The notes beneath the pieces were generated by a model, which saw only the letters and a list, made by a program, of their open reading frames with translations, searched no databases and was not told where the DNA came from. From contig JAJXWW010000221.1 of assembly GCA_021781415.1 (NCBI GenBank), forward strand, positions 21,957 to 85,956: 64,000 nt of DNA. The letters are read 5' to 3'. Made by a program: the position numbers and the translations under genes. Position 1 is the first letter of the stretch. The number at the start of each line of letters is the position of its first letter. The stretch comes from Planctomycetota bacterium (GTDB taxonomy: Bacteria > Planctomycetota > Planctomycetia > Gemmatales > Gemmataceae). This document shows positions 27,240-37,400 of the stretch, piece after piece.

Positions 27240-27725
27240 ATGAAACCGCCAGCTACTAAAATCACCGCAAAGATCGATTCCGAACGATCCCCGGAACTCT
27301 CGGACGCCGAGCCTGTCTTGCTTGCCATGACGGCCGGAAATGCGAACGAGGACCAGTCGAATTGCGATCCGACCATCAAGTCGTGTCTGGGCCAGCTTCA
27401 TATCATCGAGACCGAATCTGGGCCTAGCACGGAAAAGGCTCGTGTTCTTGAATTGCTGAGGTACAGTCCGGAAGTGAGGGCATGTCTCGCCGACCCAACC
27501 GAGGTTCACGCTTATCACAATCCGCTGGCCAGCGTAAATGCTTACAAACATCGATTGCACGCCATTCGTTGTGAATACGTCGAAATGCGCATGCGATTAG
27601 AAGACGAACTACACCGAATGCGATCGTCGGCCCTATGGCGGTTGGCCGATCGTTTGCACCGCTGGAGAGACTCTGTGTGGAAATATGTATACTTCTTCCA
27701 AAAGAAAAAGCCCTCGCCCAAGTGA
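27240..27725 (+). CDS. Hypothetical protein with C-terminal coiled coil, glycosyltransferase-associated
   Basis: The 161-residue product is not recognised. Residues 1-60 are polar and probably disordered. The C-terminal third is a charged helix (EMRMRLEDELHRM) ending in SALWRLADRLHRWRDSVW, a basic aromatic motif that resembles the tail seen in many bacterial glycosyltransferases. The start ATG follows GAGAAGG at 7 bases. It is the first gene of a three-gene, more AT-rich cluster with two GT2 enzymes and may be a membrane-peripheral partner; this is inference from context. Confidence 0.6.
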   Translation: MKPPATKITAKIDSERSPELSDAEPVLLAMTAGNANEDQSNCDPTIKSCLGQLHIIETESGPSTEKARVLELLRYSPEVRACLADPTEVHAYHNPLASVNAYKHRLHAIRCEYVEMRMRLEDELHRMRSSALWRLADRLHRWRDSVWKYVYFFQKKKPSPK

Positions 27726-27789
27726 AAGTGTGACGAATCGATGTGTCTATCGTGCAATCTTCCGTGCTAATACACATGGCTCGCCAGTT

Positions 27790-29040
27790 ATGGAAACAAA
27801 CCTTGAGGATGTGAAAAGCTGGGCGACCCAGGAAGCGAAGTCCCAACTGAGGGAGTATTTTGACTCGAAGTCTCTACTCCATCTACCTCGCTTTTCAAGA
27901 CCGCGTGTGAGCATCCTACTCGTCTTGTATAACCGAGCCGAGTTGACCCTATCCTGTTTGCGCTCACTACAACCGCATTTGGAAACGGCTAATGCGGAAA
28001 TCGTACTCGTCGATAATGCTAGCAGCGACGAGACGTCGAAGCTATTTGACAGCATTCGAGGCGCGACGATCGTCCGCAACTCGCGGAACCAAGGTTATGC
28101 CGAAGGGGTAAATCGAGCGGCAGCGGCAGCCGTCGGTGAATATCTATTGTTTCTCAACAACGACACTCGATTGCTGGACGACAGCTTGAACGCGGCGATC
28201 AACTTTTTATCGACGCACGGAGACGTTGGCGCTGTTGGAGGGCGGATCGTTCTACTCGACGGTACTTTGCAAGAAGCCGGCTGTACGCTCTGGCGCGAAG
28301 GCGATGCGTTTCAGTATGGGCGCGGCGACAATCCCGCCTCGCCGGAATATCTGTTCCAGCGCGATGTAGACTATTGCTCGGGCGCATTTCTTATGACGCG
28401 CCGCGAGTTGTTTGAAAAGATGAACGGACTCGATCCGGCCTTTGCGGTCGGGTATTTTGAGGACATCGATTACTGCGTGCGATTGTGGCGGGCCGGTTGG
28501 CGCGTGGTCTATCTTCCCGAAGTTATGATCCTACACTATGAGAATGGTAGCAGCGACGATCCGACTTGCATACCTCCCTCATACCGGCGCAATCATCTCT
28601 ATTTCACGCGAAAACATGCCGATTGGCTGGCGTTCCAATGTCCGTCTACCACCCCGCGCTTGTGGGCGCGAGGGTCGCACGACGACCGATTCCGAATTCT
28701 ATACCTGACTCGGGCGGATTCGGACCACCAAGCGTCGAGCGATGCCACGATGATCCGGTGCCTACGGGAACTGAATTGTTTCGTGACCGTCTACCCGATC
28801 GTCGAAACTTCGGCATTGCGCGACAATCGAAAGCTGCCTTGGCCTGCCGATGTCGAAGTCCTTACTGGAGACAGCCTGAAAACACTGCCGAGATTCCTGA
28901 CTCAGCGACGAAACTATTACGATCTTCTCATCACAAACGATGCAAAGATTGCGAAGTTCACAAAACGATGGGCTACGACGAGGACAGAGTCGAATAATAA
29001 AGCTCATATCGAACCAACAATTGAATTATCTGGAGTTTGA
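27790..29040 (+). CDS. Glycosyltransferase family 2 with truncated second domain
   Basis: The protein has 416 residues from the ATG at 27790; the frame is open back into the preceding gene, and no strong ribosome-binding site fixes the start. The GT2 domain (about 30-290) shows SILLVLYNRAELTLSCL, IVLVDNASSD, the NQGYAEGVNRA loop, FLNNDTRLL (DxD-like) and FEDIDYCVRLWRAGW, typical of rhamnosyl-type transferases. After ~305 a second domain begins (FRILYLTRADSDHQ ... LRELNCFVTVYPI) resembling the start of a GT4-like domain found fused in longer homologues, but the protein stops about 100 residues in. It probably acts on surface polysaccharide or glycan. Confidence 0.85.
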   Translation: METNLEDVKSWATQEAKSQLREYFDSKSLLHLPRFSRPRVSILLVLYNRAELTLSCLRSLQPHLETANAEIVLVDNASSDETSKLFDSIRGATIVRNSRNQGYAEGVNRAAAAAVGEYLLFLNNDTRLLDDSLNAAINFLSTHGDVGAVGGRIVLLDGTLQEAGCTLWREGDAFQYGRGDNPASPEYLFQRDVDYCSGAFLMTRRELFEKMNGLDPAFAVGYFEDIDYCVRLWRAGWRVVYLPEVMILHYENGSSDDPTCIPPSYRRNHLYFTRKHADWLAFQCPSTTPRLWARGSHDDRFRILYLTRADSDHQASSDATMIRCLRELNCFVTVYPIVETSALRDNRKLPWPADVEVLTGDSLKTLPRFLTQRRNYYDLLITNDAKIAKFTKRWATTRTESNNKAHIEPTIELSGV

Positions 29041-29081
29041 CGCACGGGGGTCTGCGGATGGACAGGAGGAGTAGGATTCAA

Positions 29082-31409
29082 ATGGAGAACGAGAACATGG
29101 AGGCTCGAAAAGTGGACCCTCGAAAGCTGATTGACGCACTTCGAGTGGAGATAACGGAGAACGACCGAGCGGTTCGCGCCCTTAAATCGGAAATAGGAGG
29201 ATTACGAATTCAACTCCTCGCGGCGAGAGCCTCGCTGCGAAAGCTACTTTTTCGGTCGACATCGCATTCAGAGTCAAACGTCGAGGAGTTTCGGGAGAGA
29301 CTGAGATGGGCGTCCTCTCTTTATAAAATGCTCTCTGTAGAGAGTCGAGTAGCGAAATCCGAGATGGAGCAACGAATCCGAGAGCTCGAGAAGATGCCCC
29401 GTCCTTGCGATTCGGAACATTACCGGATGCAAAAGCAGGCTCAACAAAAGACGATTAGTCAAAGAGCTACGCGATTGAGCAAGCGAGGTATCCAGGTATT
29501 GGCATCGGAAGGATTCGGTGCTTTCACATATAAAATCGCATGTCGAATCTATCGCAAGGTGATAGCCAAGTCGGGGTTTATTCGAGCGGCGGGACGATTG
29601 GCGATGATGAGATTCCTCGAATCGAAGCCCGCCATATTTCGTCTCGACAAAGTGGGTCGGGGCGAGGGCTATCAAGAATGGATCGAAGCGAATGAGCCGA
29701 CTCTTAACGAGACCTCAAAGCAGCGGGGCATTCGCTTTCCCATGGAACCGCTGATAAGCGTGGCCGTGCCGACTTACAACACTCCAATACCGTATTTACT
29801 GGCGACGATCGAGTCGGTGCGCAGTCAATCTTACGCGAACTGGGAGTTGTGCATCGCCGATGGTGGGAGTGCGAATTCCCTCGTTCATAAAGTATTGAAG
29901 TATTATTCCGAGCGCGATAATCGCATAAAGATAAAGCTTCTATGTGAGAACCTCGGAATCGCGGGAAATTCGAATGCCGCACTCGGCATGGCGACGGGTG
30001 ACTTTATAACGCTGTTGGACCACGACGACACCTTGCCCCCATTCGCGCTCTTTGAACTGGTCAATGCCATAAACCTTCACCCCGCCGGCGACTTTTTCTA
30101 TAGCGATGAGGATAAGATTTCCCGAGAGGGTTGGTATCGATTTGACCCGCATTTCAAGTCGGCTTGGGCTCCGGACACATTGAGGAGCGTGAATTATATC
30201 TGTCATCTCATCGCCGCGAACAAGAAGCTCATCGAGAAAGTAGGAGGTTTTCGGTCGGGTTTCGATGGTTCTCAGGACTACGATCTGGTTCTGCGCTGTA
30301 CGGAACAGGCGAATCAGATTGTCCATATCCCGAAGGTTCTCTACCACTGGCGTTCGCACTCCGGTTCTGTCGCCGGGTCCGTGGACGCCAAGCCGTATGC
30401 GGGCGACGCGGCCAAGAAAGCGATTCGCGAACACCTTTCTCGCTCTCAAATGGAAGGAAGCGTGCAACGGGACGGAGCGAACGATTGCTACCGGATCGTT
30501 CATCGGATTCCGCGCCGACCGCTCGTTTCCATTATCATACCGAATAAGGACCACGCCGAGGTCCTCCGAGTTTGTTTGGAGTCGATCGCACATTCCACAT
30601 ATAAAAACTACGAAATTGTTATCGTCGAGAATAACAGTCGCGATCCGGAAACCTTTGCCTACTATGCCGAGGCATCGAAAGATCCCGCCGTTCGTATCGT
30701 TCCCTGGAATCGGCCGTTCAACTACGCCGCGGCCACCAACTTCGGCGCTCAACACTCCTCTGGGGAGATGCTGCTCTTTCTGAATAATGACATGGAGGTA
30801 ATCAACCGAGATTGGTTGGAGTCGCTGCTCGAACACGCCATACGAGACGAAGTTGGTGCCGTCGGAGCCAAGCTCTATTACCCCAACGGAGCGATTCAAC
30901 ACGGCGGCGTCGTTATCGGACTGGGCGGGATAGCAGGCCACATCGGAGTAGCTTTCCCTCCGAACGATTCGGGCTACATGCGTCGGTTGCGGATGGTTCA
31001 CAATCTGAGCGCTGTCACTGCGGCCTGTCTGATGACGCCTCGGACTGCATATCACAAGGTCGGTGGTCTCGACGAGCGATTCATATTGGCATTTAACGAC
31101 ATCGACTACTGCCTCAAGTTGCGACAACAAGATTATCTTGTGGTTTGGACCCCTTACGCCGAATTGTATCATTTTGAGTCGCTATCGCGGGGATTTGAAG
31201 ACACCCCTGAGAAGCAAGCGCGATTTCAGTCGGAGATCAACCTTTTCGTGGAGAAATGGAGCGACGTGCTGGAAATGGGCGATCCCTTTTACAGTCCGAA
31301 CTTGTCCTTGGAGTACCACGATTGGTCGATTCGCTCGACGGCGGCGTTCTCCGCGGCCGCTCGTTCTACTCAGTTGCGCCGCGACCTCAAACAAACGCGA
31401 GCCGCTTGA
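29082..31409 (+). CDS. Glycosyltransferase with two GT2 domains
   Basis: This 775-residue protein starts at the ATG at 29082 with AGGAGTAGG upstream; alternative TTG/ATG starts lie 24-45 bases earlier. Residues 1-~120 are coiled coil. A first GT2 domain starts near 225 with ISVAVPTYNTP and contains LDHDDTLPP, YSDEDKI and SQDYDLVLRC. A second begins near 485 with VSIIIPNKDH and contains VIVENNS, NNDMEVI, AVGAKLYYPNG and FNDIDYCLKLRQQ. Tandem GT2 proteins of this kind build O-antigen or exopolysaccharide from nucleotide sugars at the inner membrane. It begins 41 bp after the previous gene's stop, so they are presumably one operon. Confidence 0.9.
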   Translation: MENENMEARKVDPRKLIDALRVEITENDRAVRALKSEIGGLRIQLLAARASLRKLLFRSTSHSESNVEEFRERLRWASSLYKMLSVESRVAKSEMEQRIRELEKMPRPCDSEHYRMQKQAQQKTISQRATRLSKRGIQVLASEGFGAFTYKIACRIYRKVIAKSGFIRAAGRLAMMRFLESKPAIFRLDKVGRGEGYQEWIEANEPTLNETSKQRGIRFPMEPLISVAVPTYNTPIPYLLATIESVRSQSYANWELCIADGGSANSLVHKVLKYYSERDNRIKIKLLCENLGIAGNSNAALGMATGDFITLLDHDDTLPPFALFELVNAINLHPAGDFFYSDEDKISREGWYRFDPHFKSAWAPDTLRSVNYICHLIAANKKLIEKVGGFRSGFDGSQDYDLVLRCTEQANQIVHIPKVLYHWRSHSGSVAGSVDAKPYAGDAAKKAIREHLSRSQMEGSVQRDGANDCYRIVHRIPRRPLVSIIIPNKDHAEVLRVCLESIAHSTYKNYEIVIVENNSRDPETFAYYAEASKDPAVRIVPWNRPFNYAAATNFGAQHSSGEMLLFLNNDMEVINRDWLESLLEHAIRDEVGAVGAKLYYPNGAIQHGGVVIGLGGIAGHIGVAFPPNDSGYMRRLRMVHNLSAVTAACLMTPRTAYHKVGGLDERFILAFNDIDYCLKLRQQDYLVVWTPYAELYHFESLSRGFEDTPEKQARFQSEINLFVEKWSDVLEMGDPFYSPNLSLEYHDWSIRSTAAFSAAARSTQLRRDLKQTRAA

Positions 31410-31447
31410 TCGCGTAAATCCATCCCGACCGACATGAGGCCGAGTAT

Positions 31448-31477
31448 CTCGTATCCACGCCGGAGCGTGGATACGAG
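31448..31477. terminator. Bidirectional hairpin between convergent genes
   Basis: A perfect 13-bp inverted repeat (31448-31460 and 31465-31477) with a 4-base loop lies between the convergent glycosyltransferase and glgC genes. There is no T run on either side; the position suggests a shared terminator. Confidence 0.6.
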
Positions 31478-31500
31478 AGGAAGGTCTGAAGCGCAATCTC

Positions 31501-32787
31501 TTAAATAATCGTACCGTCGGGGACGATTGCGCCGTTGGGGATCACCACGATGCCGTCGCGGATGACGTAGTTGTCTTGTTCGTCCTGTTGCAGCTGGCGG
31601 CGATTGATAATTTGCACGTTGGCACCGATGCGGCAATCCTTGTCGAGAATGGCACGCTCGACGAGCGAATTGTCGCCAACACCTAAATCGGGAATGCCCA
31701 ACTGACGATTGCGCAGCCGGTCGCGCTCCAGTTCGATGCGGTCGGCTCCATTGACGATGGCGTCGCGGAGTACGACGTTCTGTCCGAGGCGCGTTCGGAT
31801 GCCGATGACACAGCGCTCGATGCGCGTGCCGCTACCGATGGTACAACCGTCGCTGATGAGACACTGTTCGAGATGAGCGCCCTGAACGCGCGAGGCGGGC
31901 AAGTTGCGCATACGGGTGTAAATGACGCCTTCGGGACTGTGAAAATCGAACGGGGGTGAGGGGCGCGCGAGAGCGAGATTGGCCTCGAAATAGGCCGGGA
32001 CGCTGCCAACATCCTCCCAATAGCCATCGAATGGATACGATTGGATGGTGTGCGTGGCCAGACTGGAAGCGAGAATCTCGGTGACGAGATCGGTGGCCCG
32101 CGGCTGTGCCGCTAGAAGATCGTAAAGCAACTCGCAATCGAAGACGTAGATGCCGAGATTGGCCAGATAATCGCGTCCGGAATCGGCGAGGCCGCGCTTT
32201 TGCAGCCAAGCCGGCGAAGCGCGCAGCTGTTCGAGTTGCCGTTCGGTCGTGGGTTTCTCCACCATCTCGACGATGCGATTTTGTTCGTTCAAACGAACGA
32301 TGCCAAAGCGTGCAGTCTGTTGGCGGGCGACGGGGGTTACTGCCAAGGTGGCGGCGGCTCGACTGGCGCGATGGGTTTGGATCAACTCGTTGAAATCCAT
32401 GCGGTAGAGTTGATCGGCGGACAGGATGACGACGTGCTTGGCGCGTTCGCTTTGAAGGTAGCGAAGGTTTTGGCGGATGGCATCGGCCGTGCCGCGATAC
32501 CAGTCGGCGGTCTCGTTCGTCTGCTGGGCGGCGAGGATTTCGACGAAGCCGTTGTTGAATGGATCGAATTTGTAGGTGTTGGCGATGTGGCGGTGCAGAC
32601 TGACGCTGAGAAATTGCGTGACAACATAAAGGCGGGTGATGCCGCTGTTGATGCAGTTGCTGATCGGGATGTCGATGAGGCGATACTTCCCGGCGATGGG
32701 CACCGCCGGTTCGCTGCGGTGTTTGGTCAAGGGGTGCAGCGACGTTCCGCGCCCGCCGCCCAAAATAAGACCGACTACATCTTGCAT
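31501..32787 (-). CDS. glgC: Glucose-1-phosphate adenylyltransferase (ADP-glucose pyrophosphorylase)
   Basis: The 428-residue enzyme forms ADP-glucose from ATP and glucose 1-phosphate for glycogen synthesis. The ATG at 32787 has GGGAGA upstream; the long open 5' extension lacks a site. Motifs are LILGGGRGTSLHPLT, KYRLIDIPISNCINSG, ILSADQLYRMDF, VEKPTTER-type and FDGYWEDVGSV in the glucose-phosphate site, followed by a C-terminal left-handed beta-helix. The signature normally reads GTRL; here the Arg is replaced by Ser, encoded unambiguously by TCG. Genes flanking it are unrelated to glycogen metabolism. Confidence 0.93.
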   Translation of the reverse strand: MQDVVGLILGGGRGTSLHPLTKHRSEPAVPIAGKYRLIDIPISNCINSGITRLYVVTQFLSVSLHRHIANTYKFDPFNNGFVEILAAQQTNETADWYRGTADAIRQNLRYLQSERAKHVVILSADQLYRMDFNELIQTHRASRAAATLAVTPVARQQTARFGIVRLNEQNRIVEMVEKPTTERQLEQLRASPAWLQKRGLADSGRDYLANLGIYVFDCELLYDLLAAQPRATDLVTEILASSLATHTIQSYPFDGYWEDVGSVPAYFEANLALARPSPPFDFHSPEGVIYTRMRNLPASRVQGAHLEQCLISDGCTIGSGTRIERCVIGIRTRLGQNVVLRDAIVNGADRIELERDRLRNRQLGIPDLGVGDNSLVERAILDKDCRIGANVQIINRRQLQQDEQDNYVIRDGIVVIPNGAIVPDGTII

Positions 32788-33005
32788 GGCTCTCTCCCGC
32801 ACCTCGTTGATTTGTCCCGTTCCCCATGTATCGCACCGATTGGCTCCTATGGCAAGAGAAAACAGTCCGAATGGGAGTGGCGGGTTCGTGCATCCGGAGG
32901 CCCCGCACGGTCGCGGAAGAAGTACCGGGGAGAAGTTCGCTGGTTGCCTGCGCGCGCCGAAGCGCTCGCCATCGTGAGGAAGCGCGTCGGCCACTCCAAG
33001 AGAAG

Positions 33006-34109
33006 CTAATCGTTCTTTGGCAGCGGTTTATCGAGAATCGCCACATGAGGAAGAGCGTCTTCGGAGGTGATGAACCCGCGCGACATCTGCCCGGCCAAGC
33101 GGTTGTAGACAACGTGGAAATCGCCGTTGGGACCGAGAACGATCGCTCCGCCCTCCGCTCCGGCGCGCTGCAATTCTCCGTTGACGACGGTATCCGCGGC
33201 GTCTTTTACCGAACGCCGAGCGTACTTGACGCGCGCGCAGATGTCGTGGGCCACGGCGAAGCGGATAAAATACTCTCCCCAGCCGGTGCAAGAAACGGCG
33301 CACGCCTCGTTGTCGGCGTAAGTGCCCGCGCCGATGATCGGCGAATCGCCGACACGGCCCGACCATTTATTGGTCATGCCGCCGGTCGAGGTACCCGCCG
33401 CGAGATTGCCTTCGGCATCGAGCGCCACCGCGCCCACCGTGCCGAAGTGACGCTTGTGGGGTTCGACCGCCTCCGCCCCGCCGCGCTCCTTCGATGCTGG
33501 GCGCGCGGGCTTCGCCTCCTTTTTCAGCGCCTCTTGCAATTCGTCCCAGCGTTCTTGCGTCCAGAAATAATCCGGATGAACGATGTCCAGTTTATGTTTG
33601 ATGGCGAACAACTCCGCGCCCCGTCCCACCAAGAGGACGTGCGGCGAACGCTCCATGACGGCCCGCGCGGCGCTAATGGGATTCTTCACGATGCTGACGC
33701 CGGCAACCGCTCCGGTTTTTTTGTCCTTGCCTTCCATGATCGAGGCATCGAGTTCATTGCGTCCCTCGTGGGTGAACACCGCGCCTTTGCCGGCGTTAAA
33801 CAGAGGCGAATCTTCCAAAACGCGAATGGCCGCTTCCACGGCATTCAAGCTCGCGTCTTTCTTCCCTTCTTTTAGGTGTGCGTAGCCGCGCTGGAGCGCT
33901 TGCTCCAACACCGCCTTGTGTTGTTTCTCGATCTCCGGAGACACTTTTTCAGGCAGATCGCCCTCGCCGCCGTGGAGAACGAGTACCAACTTGCGCGCGG
34001 GGTTCGGTGGGTTCGGCGCTTGTTCCGCTCGGCCAAACATCCATGCCGCCAGGGAAAGTATCGATGCCGATACCGCTGCCACGAGGAGCGACCGTTTGCG
34101 TAGATCCAT
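33006..34109 (-). CDS. Isoaspartyl peptidase/L-asparaginase (Ntn-hydrolase), exported
   Basis: The 367-residue protein starts at 34109 with GGAGG 8 bases upstream and has an N-terminal hydrophobic segment (about 7-24), so it is exported or anchored, unlike the cytoplasmic E. coli IaaA. The asparaginase-2 pattern is clear: LVLHGGEG, SPLFNAGKGAVF, ELDASIM, and the autocleavage site HFGTVGAVALD, where the Thr becomes the N-terminal nucleophile, followed by AGTSTGGMTNK. The family hydrolyses isoaspartyl dipeptides and asparagine. An insertion rich in Lys/Ala/Pro precedes the cleavage site. It is divergent from the histidine kinase. Confidence 0.92.
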   Translation of the reverse strand: MDLRKRSLLVAAVSASILSLAAWMFGRAEQAPNPPNPARKLVLVLHGGEGDLPEKVSPEIEKQHKAVLEQALQRGYAHLKEGKKDASLNAVEAAIRVLEDSPLFNAGKGAVFTHEGRNELDASIMEGKDKKTGAVAGVSIVKNPISAARAVMERSPHVLLVGRGAELFAIKHKLDIVHPDYFWTQERWDELQEALKKEAKPARPASKERGGAEAVEPHKRHFGTVGAVALDAEGNLAAGTSTGGMTNKWSGRVGDSPIIGAGTYADNEACAVSCTGWGEYFIRFAVAHDICARVKYARRSVKDAADTVVNGELQRAGAEGGAIVLGPNGDFHVVYNRLAGQMSRGFITSEDALPHVAILDKPLPKND

Positions 34110-34418
34110 TGCGATTGCCTCCACTGCGATTATGTCGAACTTCCGATCTGCCGATTGTTCCGCGCTTGCGGGCGCGACGTCAAGGGGAGTCGAAAGCATC
34201 CTTTGCAAAAGAAGGGGATTTGGCACTTGAGCCTAGGCATTCCGTGCCATACACTTGAGCGGAACGAATCGATCCCGTGAAGAGCGCCGCGACCGTCGAA
34301 TGGATGGACTCGCAACCTCCGTTCGCCTTTGTACCGTGAGACCCCGTTTGTTCTCCGCGGATGTCCATGGCGCTTGCACGGTGAGTGAGTCGCGCGGCGA
34401 CTAGAAGGGATTGAGGGT
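34110..34418. other. Divergent intergenic region with a 9-base direct repeat
   Basis: This 309-bp gap lies between the asparaginase and the histidine kinase and should contain both promoters. The 9-base sequence CACTTGAGC occurs twice in direct orientation, at 34224-34232 and 34252-34260, 28 bases apart; it could be a binding site or coincidence. No coding frame is supported. Confidence 0.35.
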
Positions 34419-37400
34419 ATGGCGTCTACCCCCTCGAACGATTCCGCGTGTTCGGCCAATGCCGCTGGGGCTGAATTCCCATCGCCGAGGCCGAATAGCC
34501 TTGGCATCGGTCCTTCCGCCTCTGTAAGTCGTCGATCTCTTTTACTCCTGCTCGCTCTGGTGCTGTTTCACTTCTCGAATCCACTCGGTTGGGGTTTCAG
34601 TCGTGTCGATGTCTGGTTTCCTCCGGCGGGGTTGGCCTTGGTGTTGATTGCCTGGTTCGGAGCGCGCGCCGCGGCGTGGGTAGCCTTGGATGGCGTGCTG
34701 GTGGCGGCGCAGGCTTGGACCCTAGGGTGGCTTCACCCGCTTGGTGCGTTCTTTGCGGCCACGAATGTGACGGTTGGGGCCGTTTTGTTGCTCCTCGCTT
34801 GGCAAACCTATCGCCGTCCCGACGGCGGGGCGCGCGATTTAGCCGATCCTCGCTCGGCGAAACGATTCCTGTTTCTCATTCCCTGCGTCGGCGTCGGCCT
34901 GTGGGCACTGATTCATGGGGCGATGGTGACGGCGACGGAACAATCGTTGCAACCGATTTATTCCGAATGTCTGGCCTTCTGGATCAGTCGCGCGCTGGGA
35001 GTGATGGTTTTAGCCCCGTTGCTTTTGGCGGGCCTGACCCCTTGGCTTATACGTCGGAAGTTGCTCGCTTTGGACGACGAAAGCCTCCAGGGTCAGGAGC
35101 CGCTTGGCCGTCTCGATTCCGTCGAGCGAATGGGATGGGGCGACGGTCTGGAATGGCTGGGTCTGGCGCTTGCCGCCGGGACGTTGACCTTCTTGGCCGC
35201 GCGGACGGAACGACCGAACGCCGTCGGCTGGGAACTGTGGGGCGTTCCACTGCTGCCCATCGTTTGGGCCAGCTTGCGTCAAGGATTGCGGGGAGCGATC
35301 TTCGTTGCGGCGGTCTCGGCTTCCGCACCGCTATTGCTGTTACCCACTGCCGCGCTCACGCCATTGGTGCAGATCAATTTGCTGGGTCAATGCGCCGTGG
35401 CTCTGTTAGCCGCGACGGCCGTGGGCTGGGTTCGATCCAATGAAGAATGCTATCGCCAGCTGGCGCGCCATCTGCCCGTGGTTCTCTACAGCGCGCGCTT
35501 TCGCCGACCGGAATCGAAGCCGACGACTTCGACATCGCTCGACGCCGACATTACTCTGGTGAGCGCCGGATGCGAACCGCTATTGAGGTGTACGCCGCGC
35601 GATTTGCTTGGAGAATACGACCGCTGGCTGGAGCGCGTTCATCCCGACGACCGCGAAGTGCTGCTCGCCGCCATCGCCCAATTGGGTCGTCAATCGAAGC
35701 CGGTGACATGCGAGTATCGGCTCAATACTCACGACTCGACTACGCTTCCCGCCGTTCGATGGTTGCGGGATACCCTCGCGCCGTGCTGGGACGAGGGGGG
35801 AAGTCTGATCGGTTGGGAAGGTTTGGTCGAGGCGATCACCGAACAGCGTGAGTTAGCCGACGATCTGCGCCGGATCACGAACATGCTGAACGCCCTGGTC
35901 GATAATCTGCCCACCGGAGTCTACTTCGTCCAAGGATCTCTCGGTCAACCGCTGTTGGTCAATGCCCGCGCCCGCCAGCTGCTCGGTCAGCGCGAGGACT
36001 TGGCGGCCAGTCTCGAACATCTCTCGGAGGTCTATCGACTGCATCGGCCGGATGGAACGCCGTACCCAGTCGAGCAGCTGCCCGTCTATCGGGCGCTGCG
36101 CATGGGGTTAACCTCAATGAGCAGCGATATCGTCGTGCATCGACCGGATGGCCGACGCACACCCTTGGTGACTTGGGCCGCGCCGATTCGTTTTCCTTCC
36201 TCTGGCATTCGCGGATCTTCCGGCGCTCAAATCGGCACGGACAACGAACAGACAACGGCTGAAGGTGGCTCCGAGGCGGCCGTGTGGGTGATGGAAGACA
36301 TCTCGGCGCTGCATCGCTCCGAGGCAGCTCGACTCGACTCCGAGACCCGCCTGCGCACCATTCTCGAAACGATGTCCGAGGGAGTCATCGTTTGGGACCA
36401 GAACGCCCGCATCCTCGATTGCAACGATTCTGCCGCCGCGCTCGTCGGGCACGCGCCGGAGACCCTGCGCGGCCTGGCTTCGTCCGAATGCGATTGGTGC
36501 CTCCTGCATGAGGACGGGACACCACTGTCGAAGAACGAATATCCTGTTGCCGAGGTCTTAAACTTCGGTCGGCCCGTGCGCAATCGCGTTCTCGCGATCA
36601 TGCCCCACGCCGCCGGTCACGCAATCGAGGAAAACCGATTCAAGGAGATGCGTTGGATTCTCGTCAACTCGATGCCGCTCGGCGCGGGAGCAGCCGGCAA
36701 TTCGCGCGCTCTTGGTGTGGTATCGACGTACATCGACATCACCACCACCGTACGCGCTCAGAGACTTTTGCGAGAATCCGAGGAAAAGTATCGCGAGTTG
36801 GTCGAATCGCTGCCGCTCATGGTGATTCAGGCCGACGAGAGAATGAACATCACCTATGTCAATTCAGCGGTGCGAACCCTGACCGGCTACGAGCGCGTCG
36901 AGATCGTCGACCCGACGGAGTGGAGTCAACTCGTCGATCCCGATGACCTCCCTCAGCTGCGGACGCTGGCTCAAAGCGCCCTGAAAGGCCTGAGCGCTCG
37001 CGCCGAATTTCGCTACCGAGCCAAGGACGGCGGCACGAAAGTTGGACTCACATTCGCCGCGCCACGCCGCCGCGGCGATGGAGTCATCTGCGGCACGACC
37101 ACTCTGATCGCGGATGTGACGCGCGAACGGCAGCTCGAACAAGAGCTACTGCGTACGCAACGCTTGGAATTGGTGGGCCGACTGTCCAGTGGTATCGCCC
37201 ACGATTTCAATAACCTGCTCTCCGTGGTTCTTAGTCTAACCGAACTGGTTACGATCAATTTACCCGTCGATCATACGGCACAACAAGATTTGAGCCACAT
37301 CAAGCGAGCGACCGAACAGGCGGCTAACTTGGCGGGTCAGCTCTTGACCTTTAGCAAACAGCGCCATGTCGCCGCGCGCCGTCTCGACCTCAATCCCATC

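Noticed and set aside
27685..27789. Upstream extension of the first glycosyltransferase
   Set aside because: It overlaps the preceding gene and has no ribosome-binding site; the ATG at 27790 gives a normal N-terminus.
28981..29081. TGA at the end of the first glycosyltransferase as another recoded codon
   Set aside because: The frame after it is short and without domain continuation, and no hairpin follows at the right distance.
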